The position numbers and the translations under genes are program-made. This document shows, one piece after another, positions 47,279 to 57,175 of a stretch of 64,000 nt of DNA. A model generated the notes under the pieces. The model made no database searches. It was given only the letters and a program-made list of their open reading frames with translations, and was not told where the DNA came from. Positions within the stretch are counted from its first letter, which is position 1, and each line of letters starts with the position of its first letter. This stretch comes from Salinisphaera sp963835375 (GTDB lineage: Bacteria > Pseudomonadota > Gammaproteobacteria > Nevskiales > Salinisphaeraceae), in the NCBI GenBank assembly GCA_963835375.1, contig CAWIGB010000036.1, forward strand, positions 1-64,000, in the 5' to 3' direction.

Positions 47279-48691
47279 ATGATCCACTCTCCAGTCAGAG
47301 GCCCGGGCCGCCCCGGGGCTCGCAAAATCCGTCTTGCCCTGGCGATCGCGCCAGTGATGCTGGTCTCGGCCTGCGCGACCTACCACGCCAAGCCATTACC
47401 CGATAGCCCGGATCTGGCGAACACGCCGCCGACGCTACAGGTCCCGGCCAAGCAACTCGCGGTGCCGGGACTCAAGCCTCATGCGGTCAATCCCGCCAAG
47501 GGCCTGGACATGACCGACGTGGTCATCCTGGCGGCCCTCGACAATCCCGATCTCAAGGCCAAAAGGGCACAAGCCGGAGTGGCGCAGGCACAGCTGTTGC
47601 AAGCGGGGCTGCTGCCCAACCCCCAGCTGAGCGCGAACTTCATCCATCCCACGGGCGGGCCGCCCCCGCTTTACAACGGCTACAGCCTCGGGCTGATGGC
47701 GGACCTGACCAGCCTGATCACCTGGCACGCTTCGCGCGATGCCGCGCGCTCGAATCAGGCCAAGGTCAACCTGAATATTCTCTGGCAGGAATGGCAGGTC
47801 GCCCAGAAAGCGCGCCAGCTGTTCATCCAGGCACGCGCGCAGGCGCGGCTTGCCGATCTGCTGGAAACGCAGCACCGGCTCAACGCGCAGCACTATCAGC
47901 GCGACCGCAAGGCCCTGCAACAGGGTAATGCGACGTTGTCGACCACGTCCGCCGATCTGGTCACCCTGGTAAACGCCAACAGCCAGTTGCGCCAGCTCCA
48001 GCGCCAGCGTAACCAGACATGGCATGCGCTGGATGCCCTGCTCGGCTTGCAGCCGGGCGTCCAGCCGCGGCTGGCCGGCGCCATCGCTATCCATCCCTTA
48101 TCCAAGGCCGAGTTTCAGTCCGCGCTGGCCAAGCTGCCGCAGCGCCGACCGGATTTGCTCGCATTACGCGCCGGCTACCACAGCCAGGAGGCCAAGGTAC
48201 GCAAAGCAATTCTCAAGCAGTTTCCGGCCCTGTCGATCGGACCGACCAATGGCAGCGATACCAGCCAGGTCAAGACGGTGGGCGCGGGCATCAACCTCAC
48301 CCTGCCGTTGTTCAATCATAACCAGGGCCAGATCGCGATCGCCCGGGCGACGCGGGCCGCACTGCGCCAGAGCTATCAGGCACGCCTGGACCAAGCCGCC
48401 AATCAAGCCCACAAGCTCTGGCGCGAGGTCCGGATTCGCAGCCGACAGCTGCGCCAGCTGCAAGCTCATCTGCCGCTGCTCAAGCACACCACCGACGCCG
48501 CCCAACGCAGCTTCGCCGAGGGCAACATGAGCGCGGGCACCTATATCAATCTGCGCACGAGCCTGCTGTCGAAGCAGATCGAGGCGATCCGGCTCAAGAG
48601 TTCCCTGCAGCAAGCCCAGGCCAATCTGGAAACGCTGCTCGGGATGCCGCTGGACACGCACGCCGCCAACCAAGCTGCCGGAAAAAGTTAA
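47279..48691 (+). CDS. TolC-family outer-membrane efflux lipoprotein
   Basis: This is the outer-membrane channel of an RND efflux system. The 470-residue product has a lipobox-like VSAC near residue 32 after a Pro/Arg-rich start. Two long coiled-coil halves rich in Gln/Ala/Leu follow, each with the family pattern (DNPDLKAKRAQAGVAQAQLL and RRPDLLALRAGYHSQEAKV). ATG 47279 is chosen over TTG 47243. The adaptor gene follows 3 bp after the stop. Confidence 0.9.
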   Translation: MIHSPVRGPGRPGARKIRLALAIAPVMLVSACATYHAKPLPDSPDLANTPPTLQVPAKQLAVPGLKPHAVNPAKGLDMTDVVILAALDNPDLKAKRAQAGVAQAQLLQAGLLPNPQLSANFIHPTGGPPPLYNGYSLGLMADLTSLITWHASRDAARSNQAKVNLNILWQEWQVAQKARQLFIQARAQARLADLLETQHRLNAQHYQRDRKALQQGNATLSTTSADLVTLVNANSQLRQLQRQRNQTWHALDALLGLQPGVQPRLAGAIAIHPLSKAEFQSALAKLPQRRPDLLALRAGYHSQEAKVRKAILKQFPALSIGPTNGSDTSQVKTVGAGINLTLPLFNHNQGQIAIARATRAALRQSYQARLDQAANQAHKLWREVRIRSRQLRQLQAHLPLLKHTTDAAQRSFAEGNMSAGTYINLRTSLLSKQIEAIRLKSSLQQAQANLETLLGMPLDTHAANQAAGKS

Positions 48692-48694
48692 ACG

Positions 48695-49723
48695 ATGCGA
48701 CTCACGATCGGAATTGCTCTTTTATGCGTATCGTCGACGCTGTTCGCCGCCGCGCAACCCAGCGTCAAAGTACAGACGGCACCGCTAAAAAAGCATGCGA
48801 TGGACGACACCATCACCGCGTTCGGCGTGGTGCGGCCGGATCCGGAGGCACAAACCACGCGCGATGCCACCTATACCGCGTTCGTGCGCAAACTCGATGT
48901 CAACCTGGGCCAGCCGGTGAAAAAAGGCCAGCCGCTGCTGACGCTGCGCACCGCCCCCTCGGCACGTTCGAATTACCGGACGGCAAAAGCCAATGTCCGC
49001 TTTGCACGCCAAGCCCTGGCGCGACAGAAAAAACTGCTCAAGCAACACTTGGCGACCCACGCCAACGTCGACTCGGCCGGACAGAAGCTGGCCCAGGCCC
49101 AGGCCGCTTTCGCGGCACAGCAAGCGCTGGGCACCGGGCAGGAGACGCGCGTCGTGACCGCGCCGTTCAGCGGCATTGTCAGCAAGCTGCCCATCAACCC
49201 GGGCAATCAGGTCAAATCCGGCACTTTGTTGTTTCAGCTTGCGCGCCGCGATCGGCTGCGGGTGGCCCTGGGTATCGAGCCGGACGAAATCAACCGCGTT
49301 AAACCGGGGATGTCGGTACAGGTCATTCCCTTGTTCGGCAATGGCAACGGCGTCACAAGCCATATCAGCGTGGTCAACGCCGTGGTCGATCCCAATACGC
49401 GGCTGGTTAACGCGATCGCGCCGTTGCGCGGTGCACAGGCACAACCGTTTCTGCCCGGCATGCGGGTCAAGGGACGGCTGAAGTTATCCGGGCATCATCC
49501 ACTGGCGGTGCCGCGCTCGGCGGTATTGCATGACAAGCACGGGGCTTATTTGTTCGTCGTCCGCCATGGCAAGGCAAAACGGATCGAGGTCCACACGGGG
49601 CTCGAGCAGAACGGGCTCGTCGCGATCAAGCCCACGAAAACCTCATTGCAGGTCGGCGCGCCCATAGTGGTTCAGGGTAACTACGAATTATCGGACGGCA
49701 TGGCGGTCCGTCAGGGCTCATGA
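48695..49723 (+). CDS. RND efflux periplasmic adaptor (membrane fusion protein)
   Basis: The 342-residue adaptor links pump and channel. It has a signal peptide (to about residue 20), a lipoyl-type domain split by a hairpin (VRKLDVNLGQPVKKGQPLLTL and VVTAPFSGIVSKLPINPGNQ), a beta-barrel domain and a membrane-proximal end. Its stop overlaps the pump start (ATGA). Confidence 0.92.
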   Translation: MRLTIGIALLCVSSTLFAAAQPSVKVQTAPLKKHAMDDTITAFGVVRPDPEAQTTRDATYTAFVRKLDVNLGQPVKKGQPLLTLRTAPSARSNYRTAKANVRFARQALARQKKLLKQHLATHANVDSAGQKLAQAQAAFAAQQALGTGQETRVVTAPFSGIVSKLPINPGNQVKSGTLLFQLARRDRLRVALGIEPDEINRVKPGMSVQVIPLFGNGNGVTSHISVVNAVVDPNTRLVNAIAPLRGAQAQPFLPGMRVKGRLKLSGHHPLAVPRSAVLHDKHGAYLFVVRHGKAKRIEVHTGLEQNGLVAIKPTKTSLQVGAPIVVQGNYELSDGMAVRQGS

Positions 49724-52700
49724 GTTTCGTTACCTGGGTACAGAATCACACGCGCTCGATTCTGTTCTTGCTGGTGTTACTCGCGCTGGGCGGGGCTTTT
49801 AGCTACGGCAAACTCGCCGTTGGCTTGTTCCCCCAGGTCTCGTTCCCACGGGTACGCGTGTCCCTGAACGCCGGCGTACGCCCGGCGCACGAGATGATGC
49901 TCCAGGTCACACGACCCGTTGAGCAGGCGGTGCGCTCGGTGCCCGGCGTGCGCTCGGTTCGCTCGACGACCAGTCGCGGGTCGACCGATATCGAGATCAA
50001 CTTCGACTGGGGCCACGACATGAAGAATGCCGTGCTCCAGGTTGATTCGGTCATCGGCCAGATGATGTCCAGCCTGCCACCCGGCACGAGCTATACCGCG
50101 AAGCGGCGGTATCCGGCGAACTACGGGCCGGTGGTCGCCTACAGCCTCACCTCCAAGAAACTCAGCCAGGTCCAGCTCCGCGATCTGGCCAAGTACAAGC
50201 TCGTGCCCTACCTGTCCAGCGTGAAAGGGGTCGCCAAGGTCACGGTGCAGGGGGGCGACACGGCCGAATACCGGGTGAGTGTCAATCCCGCGCGGCTCAA
50301 GGCCGTGGGGTTGTCGATGGCCGCCGTGACCAAGGCGGTCTCGGCGTCCAACGTACTGACCGCGGTCGGGCGAATCCAAGATCATTACAAGCTGTATCTG
50401 GAAGTTTCCGACACGCGCTTTAAAAGCGTCCAGGAGATTCGCCACACCATCCTCAAAAGTGGCGACAACGGGCAGGTCCAGCTCGAGGATGTCGCCAAGG
50501 TCAGTCTGGCCACCGCGCCCAAGTACACGCGGGTTACAGCCAACGGCCAGCAGGCGGTGTTGCTCAATGTGTATCAGCAGCCGTCAGCCAGCGTTATCAC
50601 TCTTTCCAAGGACCTGAAAAGCCGGCTGGCTCAATTCAAGCCGCAGATGCCCAAAGGCGTTCAGCTGAACCAGTGGTACAACCAATCGATTCTGGTGCAG
50701 TTATCCAAGTCGAGCGTGGTGAGCGCCATTTTCATCGGCGTCGGGCTGGCCGCGTTGGTACTGCTGGTGTTCCTGCGCAGCTTGAAGATCACGCTGGTCG
50801 CGATCGTCGCCGTCCCTGCCGTGCTGGCGGTGAGCATGCTGTTGCTCTATGTCTTCGGCATGACGTTGAACATGATGACGCTCGGCGGCATGGCCGCGGC
50901 CGTCGGCCTCATCATCGACGACATCATCGTGATGGTCGAACAGATCGTGCGCCGGGTTCAGGATACCGGCGAACACGGCATCGACCGGGTCCTGGCCGCC
51001 GCGCGCGAGTTCACGCCCCCGCAAGTGGGGTCCTCGGCCTCGACCATCATTATTTTCCTGCCGCTCACATTTCTCAGCGGGGTGACCGGTGCGTTTTTCA
51101 AAGCGCTATCGCTGACGATGGCGAGCGCGCTGTTCATCTCGTTTCTCGTGGCCTGGCTGGTGGTGCCGCTACTGGCCAACTTCATGCTGGGGCCGAAGGA
51201 TACCGAGCGCGAGAAAGTCGGCCGTCTGAGCCGTTACGTGAACCGCGGCTACACCAAGCTGATGGTGCGGGTGTTGCGTCGTCCGGCCTGGCTTCTGGTC
51301 GGTCTCGTGCCCCTGCTGGCGGTGGCCTATCTGGCATTCGGCAGTGTGGGGTCGGGCTTTATCCCGCAAATGGATCAGGGCGGTTTTGTCCTGGACTATC
51401 GTTCGCCGCCCGGCACCTCGTTGCAGGAAACCAATCGGTTGCTGAAACAGGTGGCCGGAATCCTGAAAAGCAACCCCTATGTCAGCAACTGGTCGCGGCG
51501 CACCGGCTATCAGCTGGGCGGTGGCATCACCGCACCCGATACCGGCGATTTTTTCGTGCGCTTGAAACCGTTGCCGCGCCCGTCGACATCCAAGGTCATG
51601 AACCATATCCGTGAGCAGGTTCAGAACAAGGTGCCCAGCCTGGACATCGATGTCTCCCAGCTCATCGAGGATGAAATCGGCGATCTGACCTCGGTGCCGC
51701 AGCCCATTGCCATTCGCTTGTTCGGCGACAACGTCCAGGACCTGCGGCATCTGGCCAAAAAGGTCGCCCATGCCATCAGCGGCGTGAAAGGTATCGTCAG
51801 CGTCCAGAATGGCGTGGTGATTGCCGGCGACAGCCTCGATATTCACGTCAAACGGGTCAAGGCCGCTATTCAGGGCCTGTCGCCGCAGGCCATCACCCAG
51901 CAGTTACAGGCGTATCTCGGGGGCGTGGTCACCACGCAAGTGCGCAAGGGCACGAAATTCATCGGCGTGCGCGTCTGGGTGCCGAAAAAATTGCGAAATA
52001 ATATTAACGACATTCGCAATATGCGCTTGCAGGCACCCGACGGGCACATGGTGCCGCTGTCGCGGGTCGCGGATGTCAAGATCGTATCCGGCCAGCCCGA
52101 ATTGACCCGCTACAACCTACAGTCGGACGTGACCGTCACCGCCCGTATCAGCGGCCGCTCGCTGGGGGCCGCGGCGGCCAGCGTCAAGCAAGTACTCCAG
52201 AAACCGGGGCTGATTCCCAACAACGATTATTACCAGCTCAGCGGTCTGTACAAGCAGCAACAGCAATCGTTCGCCGGTCTGATTCGCGTGTTCATCGCCG
52301 CCGTGGCGCTGGTGTTCTTCCTGCTGCTGTTTCTCTATGAACGATTCCGGGTGGCGATGGCCATTCTCGTACAGCCCTTGCTCGCGGCCGGCGCGGTGTT
52401 TATCGGTCTGTGGATTACGGGTGTCCAGCTCAACATCACGGCCATGATGGGCATGACGATGATTATCGGCATCGTCACCGAGATCGCGATCTTCTATTTC
52501 TCCGAACTGCGGCTGATCGAGGCCGTGAGCGGCTCCAAACAGCCGCTGGCGCAAAACCTGATTCGGGCCGGGCGTAACCGGATACGGCCTATCGTGATGA
52601 GCGCCCTGGCGTTCGCACTGGCCCTGCTGCCCCTGGCGCTCGGCATAGGGCGCGGCTCGGCCATGCTGCAACCGTTGGCCATCGCCATCATTACTGGGCT

Positions 52701-52773
52701 GCTGGTCCAGATGCCGCTGGTGCTGGTCTTGATGCCGGTGCTCTACAAGCTGATGCGGCCCCGCACGCGATAA
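49720..52773 (+). CDS. RND-family efflux transporter
   Basis: This 1017-residue proton-driven inner-membrane pump has twelve helices and two large periplasmic loops. The proton-relay helix reads GLIIDDIIVMVEQIVR, with its Asp pair, typical of RND transporters in the AcrB/CzcA superfamily. The metal-site motifs of CzcA pumps are not obvious, so small organic compounds are likelier substrates than metals. The three-gene operon reads slightly less GC-rich than its flanks. Confidence 0.93.
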   Translation: MSFVTWVQNHTRSILFLLVLLALGGAFSYGKLAVGLFPQVSFPRVRVSLNAGVRPAHEMMLQVTRPVEQAVRSVPGVRSVRSTTSRGSTDIEINFDWGHDMKNAVLQVDSVIGQMMSSLPPGTSYTAKRRYPANYGPVVAYSLTSKKLSQVQLRDLAKYKLVPYLSSVKGVAKVTVQGGDTAEYRVSVNPARLKAVGLSMAAVTKAVSASNVLTAVGRIQDHYKLYLEVSDTRFKSVQEIRHTILKSGDNGQVQLEDVAKVSLATAPKYTRVTANGQQAVLLNVYQQPSASVITLSKDLKSRLAQFKPQMPKGVQLNQWYNQSILVQLSKSSVVSAIFIGVGLAALVLLVFLRSLKITLVAIVAVPAVLAVSMLLLYVFGMTLNMMTLGGMAAAVGLIIDDIIVMVEQIVRRVQDTGEHGIDRVLAAAREFTPPQVGSSASTIIIFLPLTFLSGVTGAFFKALSLTMASALFISFLVAWLVVPLLANFMLGPKDTEREKVGRLSRYVNRGYTKLMVRVLRRPAWLLVGLVPLLAVAYLAFGSVGSGFIPQMDQGGFVLDYRSPPGTSLQETNRLLKQVAGILKSNPYVSNWSRRTGYQLGGGITAPDTGDFFVRLKPLPRPSTSKVMNHIREQVQNKVPSLDIDVSQLIEDEIGDLTSVPQPIAIRLFGDNVQDLRHLAKKVAHAISGVKGIVSVQNGVVIAGDSLDIHVKRVKAAIQGLSPQAITQQLQAYLGGVVTTQVRKGTKFIGVRVWVPKKLRNNINDIRNMRLQAPDGHMVPLSRVADVKIVSGQPELTRYNLQSDVTVTARISGRSLGAAAASVKQVLQKPGLIPNNDYYQLSGLYKQQQQSFAGLIRVFIAAVALVFFLLLFLYERFRVAMAILVQPLLAAGAVFIGLWITGVQLNITAMMGMTMIIGIVTEIAIFYFSELRLIEAVSGSKQPLAQNLIRAGRNRIRPIVMSALAFALALLPLALGIGRGSAMLQPLAIAIITGLLVQMPLVLVLMPVLYKLMRPRTR

Positions 52774-52800
52774 CCGTCGCGCGGAGCGCCAACGTACGGC

Positions 52801-52832
52801 CGCCGGGGCGCACCTGAGTCGGCGCCCCGGCG
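52801..52832. terminator. Hairpin between convergent genes
   Basis: CGCCGGGGCGC (52801-52811) and GCGCCCCGGCG (52822-52832) form a perfect 11-bp stem with a 10-nt loop between the pump and alcohol dehydrogenase genes. It has no U-tract and may serve both strands. Confidence 0.5.
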
Positions 52833-52846
52833 TGGGCCGGCAGGCC

Positions 52847-53863
52847 TCACTCCATCGTCAGCACGACGCGAAAGCGCGCCTCGTTGTCGATCATCCGCTT
52901 GTAGGCGGCGTTGACGTCGTCGAGCGGATACGTCTCGATCCGCGTGCTGATATCGCGCAGGGCCGAGAAGTTCAGCGTGTCCTCCGAATCGTGCGGCGTG
53001 CCGCTCGGATGACCGGCCACGCTGCGGCGGGCCATGAGCAACTGAAATGGCGAGACTTCAATCGGCTCGGGCGAGGCGCCGAGCACCAGCAGCTGGCCGT
53101 CGACGCCCAGGCCGTCGATCACCGAGCTCATCAGTTTCGGATTGGGCGCGGTGGCCACGATCACACGGGCGCCGCCGAGGCCCTGCAGCGCTGCGACCGC
53201 GTCCTCGGCCTCGGTATCGACGTAGGTGTCCGCACCCAGTTCCAGCGCCAGATCCTTCTTGTCGGTCCCGCGCGACAGCGCCACGGTATGAAAACCCATG
53301 GCATGGGCATACTGCACCGCCAGATGGCCGAGCCCGCCGATACCCTGAATGGCGACCACATCGCCCGGCTTGGCGCCGGTATGGCGCATGCCGTTGTAGG
53401 TGGTCACGCCGGCACACAGCAGCGGCGCCGCCTCCACCGAGGACAGAGCCTCCGGAATAGCCACCAGCGCCTCGGCTGGCGCGATCATGTACTCGGCATA
53501 GCCGCCGTCGTAGGAGATGCCGCAGATCTGCTGGTGCTCGCAGGTGACGAAATCGCCGGACCGACAGGAATCGCAGGAAAAGCAGTGGCCGCCGTGCCAG
53601 CCCACGCCCACGCGCTGGCCGGACTGCCAATGATCGATATCCTCGCCCAGCGCATCGATGGTACCGATGACCTCGTGGCCCGGCACCCGCGGATACTGCA
53701 GGCCGGGAAATCCACCGTCGACGACGAAGGCATCCGAATGACAGATACCACAGGCCGCGACCCGGATTCGAACCTGTTCGGGGCCGGGATCGGGAATCCC
53801 CCGGGAGACGAGTTCGAAATCCGCACCCGCCTTGTTGATCTGTGCGACACGCATCTGGGACAT
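52847..53863 (-). CDS. Zinc-dependent alcohol dehydrogenase, AdhP/CAD type
   Basis: This 338-residue medium-chain NAD(P) alcohol dehydrogenase has catalytic-zinc ligands Cys38 (CGICHSD) and His63 (GHEVIG). The structural-zinc Cys are at 94, 97, 100 and 108. The nucleotide motif is GIGGLGHLAVQYA. ATG 53863 has a GGA-type site upstream; ATG three codons later is possible. The substrate is unknown. Confidence 0.92.
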   Translation of the reverse strand: MSQMRVAQINKAGADFELVSRGIPDPGPEQVRIRVAACGICHSDAFVVDGGFPGLQYPRVPGHEVIGTIDALGEDIDHWQSGQRVGVGWHGGHCFSCDSCRSGDFVTCEHQQICGISYDGGYAEYMIAPAEALVAIPEALSSVEAAPLLCAGVTTYNGMRHTGAKPGDVVAIQGIGGLGHLAVQYAHAMGFHTVALSRGTDKKDLALELGADTYVDTEAEDAVAALQGLGGARVIVATAPNPKLMSSVIDGLGVDGQLLVLGASPEPIEVSPFQLLMARRSVAGHPSGTPHDSEDTLNFSALRDISTRIETYPLDDVNAAYKRMIDNEARFRVVLTME

Positions 53864-54391
53864 GACAATTCCAATGGGGTTGGCAAGTCCATCCGAAAGT
53901 ACAAGAAAGCCGGAAGGCCGCCAAACTCTGCCCGCGCCCGAGCGGTTGGCCGCGCGCCGAGGCTGCGGCTCGATTATTCCGGCCCGCCCCGCGGCTTGCG
54001 CTACGCCAGGCCATGCATGAGCCCGCCGGAACCGGTCGTGGCGCTCGTTCTGATAGCCGGGTATGACAACATTCGTCAACGGGGTGTGCTTTGTCGTCTG
54101 TCTTCGCTGTATCGTCACCGGCACCACGACTTCGATCCTGACGATCTGACATGTCGTGGCCGAGCCGGCGTTTCTCTGACGCGCGCTGATGCCGTTCGCC
54201 GTGGTCTTTCCGGTCGCACTTCCGGCTTATATGGTGAATCGCACGGTGCCGGCGGACCGCTCGCCATGGACGGCTTGCCACGCGGTCCGGGCCTGGCCCG
54301 TATTTCACCGTCCGAACGACTACTGATGTAGCTGCATCGTGCAAATTGGTAGCGTGCTGGGTCTGGATCATTCGATCACGAGCGCGAATTT
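53864..54391. other. 528-bp divergent intergenic region
   Basis: No gene is supported. The part next to the alcohol dehydrogenase is GC-rich; the part near 54330-54391 has mixed composition and should hold the promoter of the aldehyde dehydrogenase/transaminase pair. I could not pick a convincing -35/-10 pair. Confidence 0.4.
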
Positions 54392-55849
54392 ATGTCCGAC
54401 TATCAGGCACTCATGCACGAGGCCGCCTATATCGGTGGTCAGTGGCTTCAGGCAGGGCCCGACGAGAAGAACCCCGTCCGCGACCCGGCCAACGGTGAAC
54501 TGCTCGGCCACGTGCCGGCGCTCGACGCCGAGCAGATGGACTCGGCGATCGACGCGGCGGCGTCCGCCTTCGACGAGTGGCGCCACACGCCCCCGCTGAC
54601 TCGCGCCGATCGTCTCCATGCCTGGTACGAGGGCATGCAGGACAATCGAGAAGCCCTGGCCCGGCTGATGACGCTGGAGCAGGGCAAGCCGATCAACGAG
54701 GCCCGCGGCGAAGTCGACTACGCCTCGAGTTTCTTCCGCTGGTTCGCCGAAGAAGCACGCCGCATGCGCGGCAAGACCATCCCGGCGGAGGATCCGACCA
54801 TGGCCATCGGCACGGTCGAGGAACCGGTCGGCGTGGCAGCCATCATCACGCCCTGGAACTTCCCGCTGGCGATGATCACGCGCAAGGTGGGCGCCGCACT
54901 GGCCGCCGGCTGCACCACGCTGGTGAATCCGGCGACCGAGACTGCTTTCTGTGCTCTCGCGCTGGCCGATCTGGCCGAGAAGGCCGGTCTCACCAACGGT
55001 GAGTTCAACGTGGTGCCCGGCTCCGGCAAGCAGTTCGGAGAACGCGTATGCGCCGATGATCGAGTCCGTGCCCTGTCGTTCACCGGCTCGACCGAGGTCG
55101 GCCGCAAGCTGATCGAACAGAGCGCGGCCACGGTCAAGAAGAACGCCATGGAGCTCGGCGGCAACGCGCCCTTCATCGTCTGCGAGGACGCCGATCTCGA
55201 GACCGCCGTCGACGGAGCGATCGCCGCCAAGTTCCAGACCACCGGCCAGGATTGCGTGGCCGCCAACCGTATCTATGTGCATCGCTCGCTGTACGAAGAT
55301 TTCGTCGATCGCTTCGTCGAAAAGATGAACGCGATGACCGTCGGCCACGGGCTGGAGGAAGACACCGAGATCGGTCCGCTGATCCACGCCGACGCGGTCG
55401 AGAAGGCCCAGTCGCTGGTCGACGACGCCCGCGAACGCGGCGCGCGCATCATCGGCCGCGAACAGTCGGACGCCCCGGGCGAGAACTTCTTCATGCCCAC
55501 GGCGGTCGCCGATTTCACCTCCGCGATGCGCGTGGCGGCCGAGGAACAGTTCGCGCCGGTGGCGCCGATCGCGCCGTTCGACACCGACGATGAAGCGCTG
55601 GCCGCCGCCAACGACACGATCTACGGCCTGGCGTCTTATGTGTTCACGCCCAGCGATGCACGCATCCGCAAGTATCTGCGGGGGCTGGACTACGGCATGG
55701 TCGGCATCAACACCATGGATATCACCGGGCCCCACGTCCCGTTCGGCGGCGTGAAGCAGTCCGGCCTCGGCCGCGAGGGCGGTCACGTCGGCATGACCGA
55801 ATATCTCGAAACCAAGTATTACTGCATGGGCAATCTGCCCAAGATCTGA
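54392..55849 (+). CDS. doeC: Aldehyde dehydrogenase, GabD/DoeC-like
   Basis: This 485-residue NAD(P)-dependent semialdehyde dehydrogenase has PWNFP near 154-158, Glu254 in MELGGNAPF and catalytic Cys288 in TTGQDCVAANR. GabD-type enzymes oxidise succinate semialdehyde. The neighbouring EctB/DoeD-like transaminase argues for aspartate semialdehyde, as for DoeC of Halomonas ectoine degradation; that is inference. The usual Lys of the cofactor-binding KP-x-E motif is Asn179 (VNPATETAF), which is odd and may change NAD/NADP preference. Confidence 0.8.
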   Translation: MSDYQALMHEAAYIGGQWLQAGPDEKNPVRDPANGELLGHVPALDAEQMDSAIDAAASAFDEWRHTPPLTRADRLHAWYEGMQDNREALARLMTLEQGKPINEARGEVDYASSFFRWFAEEARRMRGKTIPAEDPTMAIGTVEEPVGVAAIITPWNFPLAMITRKVGAALAAGCTTLVNPATETAFCALALADLAEKAGLTNGEFNVVPGSGKQFGERVCADDRVRALSFTGSTEVGRKLIEQSAATVKKNAMELGGNAPFIVCEDADLETAVDGAIAAKFQTTGQDCVAANRIYVHRSLYEDFVDRFVEKMNAMTVGHGLEEDTEIGPLIHADAVEKAQSLVDDARERGARIIGREQSDAPGENFFMPTAVADFTSAMRVAAEEQFAPVAPIAPFDTDDEALAAANDTIYGLASYVFTPSDARIRKYLRGLDYGMVGINTMDITGPHVPFGGVKQSGLGREGGHVGMTEYLETKYYCMGNLPKI

Positions 55850-55867
55850 TCACGAGGCAGCGACGTC

Positions 55868-57127
55868 ATGAGCATGGACATCATCAATCGACTGGAATCG
55901 GAAGTCCGCGGCTACGTACGCTCGTTTCCGACCGAATTCAAAACGGCACGCGGCAACCGCATGACCGACGTGCACGGGCAGGAATATCTGGATTTCTTCT
56001 CCGGGGCCGGGGCCCTGAACTACGGCCACAACGACCCCGACATGGAAGCCGCCCTGCTCGACTACATCCAGTCGGGCGGCATCAATCATGGGCTGGACAT
56101 GGCCACGGAGGCCAAGACCCGGTTCATGGCGACATTCGAGGAGGTCATCCTCAAGCCGCGCAAGCTGAACTACAAGTTCCAGTTTCCGGGGCCCACCGGA
56201 ACCAACGCCGTGGAAGCCGCACTGAAGCTGGCGCGTAAATACACCGGTCGCTCGGGCATGATTCATTTCACCCACAGCTTCCACGGCATGACGCTGGGCT
56301 CGACTTCGGTCACCAGTAACGCAGCCATCCGCAACAGCGCCGGCGTCGGCCTGTCGGACACCACCACCGCGGCCTTCGACGGCTACTATCGCGACGGCCG
56401 CGACACCATCGCCGATCTGGAGGCCCTGCTGTCGGATTCCTTCTCCGGCGTGGACAAGCCCGCCGCGGTGATCGTCGAGACGGTCCAGGGTGAAGGCGGC
56501 ATCTATGCCGCCGGCTACGACTGGCTGCGCGAACTGGCCCGGGTCTGTCGTGAACACGACCTGCTGTTCATCGTCGACGATATCCAGGCCGGCTACGGCC
56601 GCACCGGGCCGTTCTTCTCCTTCGAGCCGGCCGAGATTCAACCGGATATCGTCACCCTCGCCAAGTCGATCTCGGGCATGGGGTCGCCGATGTCGCTGGT
56701 GCTGATGCGACCGGAAATCGACGTCTGGGACCCGGGCGAACACACGGGGACATTCCGTGGCAACAACCACGCCTTCGTTACCGGCGCGGCCGCGCTCGAC
56801 AAGTTCTGGTGCGACGACAAGCTCACCCGACATGTGGCCCAGCAGGGTGAGCGTCTTCGGGCCCGGCTCGACGAAATCATCGACAAGCACGACGGCTTCG
56901 ACGGCGAAGTCCGCGGCCGCGGCTTCTTCATCGGGCTGGACTGTGCCAGGCCGGAACACGGTAACGCCGTGATCGGCGAATGCTTCAAGCGCGGTCTGAT
57001 CATGGAAACCACCGGCGAAGAGGACCGCGTGGTCAAGGTCATGCCGCCGTTAATCAGTACCGCCGAGGACATCGACGAAGGTCTGGCCGTCATCGACGAG
57101 GCGATCGGCGCCGCACTCGCCGGCTGA
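55868..57127 (+). CDS. doeD: Diaminobutyrate-2-oxoglutarate transaminase (EctB/DoeD-like)
   Basis: This 419-residue class III PLP transaminase interconverts L-2,4-diaminobutyrate and aspartate semialdehyde. It follows the EctB pattern: RSFPTEF, DFFSGAGALNYGHNDPD, GPTGTNAVEAALKLARK, IVDDIQAGYGRTG and the PLP Lys near 271 in LAKSISGMG. EctB (synthesis) and DoeD (degradation) cannot be split by sequence alone; the aldehyde dehydrogenase 18 bp upstream and the absence of ectA and ectC favour DoeD. doeA and doeB are not in the window. Confidence 0.82.
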   Translation: MSMDIINRLESEVRGYVRSFPTEFKTARGNRMTDVHGQEYLDFFSGAGALNYGHNDPDMEAALLDYIQSGGINHGLDMATEAKTRFMATFEEVILKPRKLNYKFQFPGPTGTNAVEAALKLARKYTGRSGMIHFTHSFHGMTLGSTSVTSNAAIRNSAGVGLSDTTTAAFDGYYRDGRDTIADLEALLSDSFSGVDKPAAVIVETVQGEGGIYAAGYDWLRELARVCREHDLLFIVDDIQAGYGRTGPFFSFEPAEIQPDIVTLAKSISGMGSPMSLVLMRPEIDVWDPGEHTGTFRGNNHAFVTGAAALDKFWCDDKLTRHVAQQGERLRARLDEIIDKHDGFDGEVRGRGFFIGLDCARPEHGNAVIGECFKRGLIMETTGEEDRVVKVMPPLISTAEDIDEGLAVIDEAIGAALAG

Positions 57128-57175
57128 TATGCAACTCGCCTGCCGGGCCCGTCGACGACCCGCTGGAGCGGGAGC

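Noticed and set aside
47279..52773. Recent horizontal transfer of the RND operon
   Set aside because: It seems slightly less GC-rich by eye, but I could not compute it and there are no flanking mobile genes or repeats.
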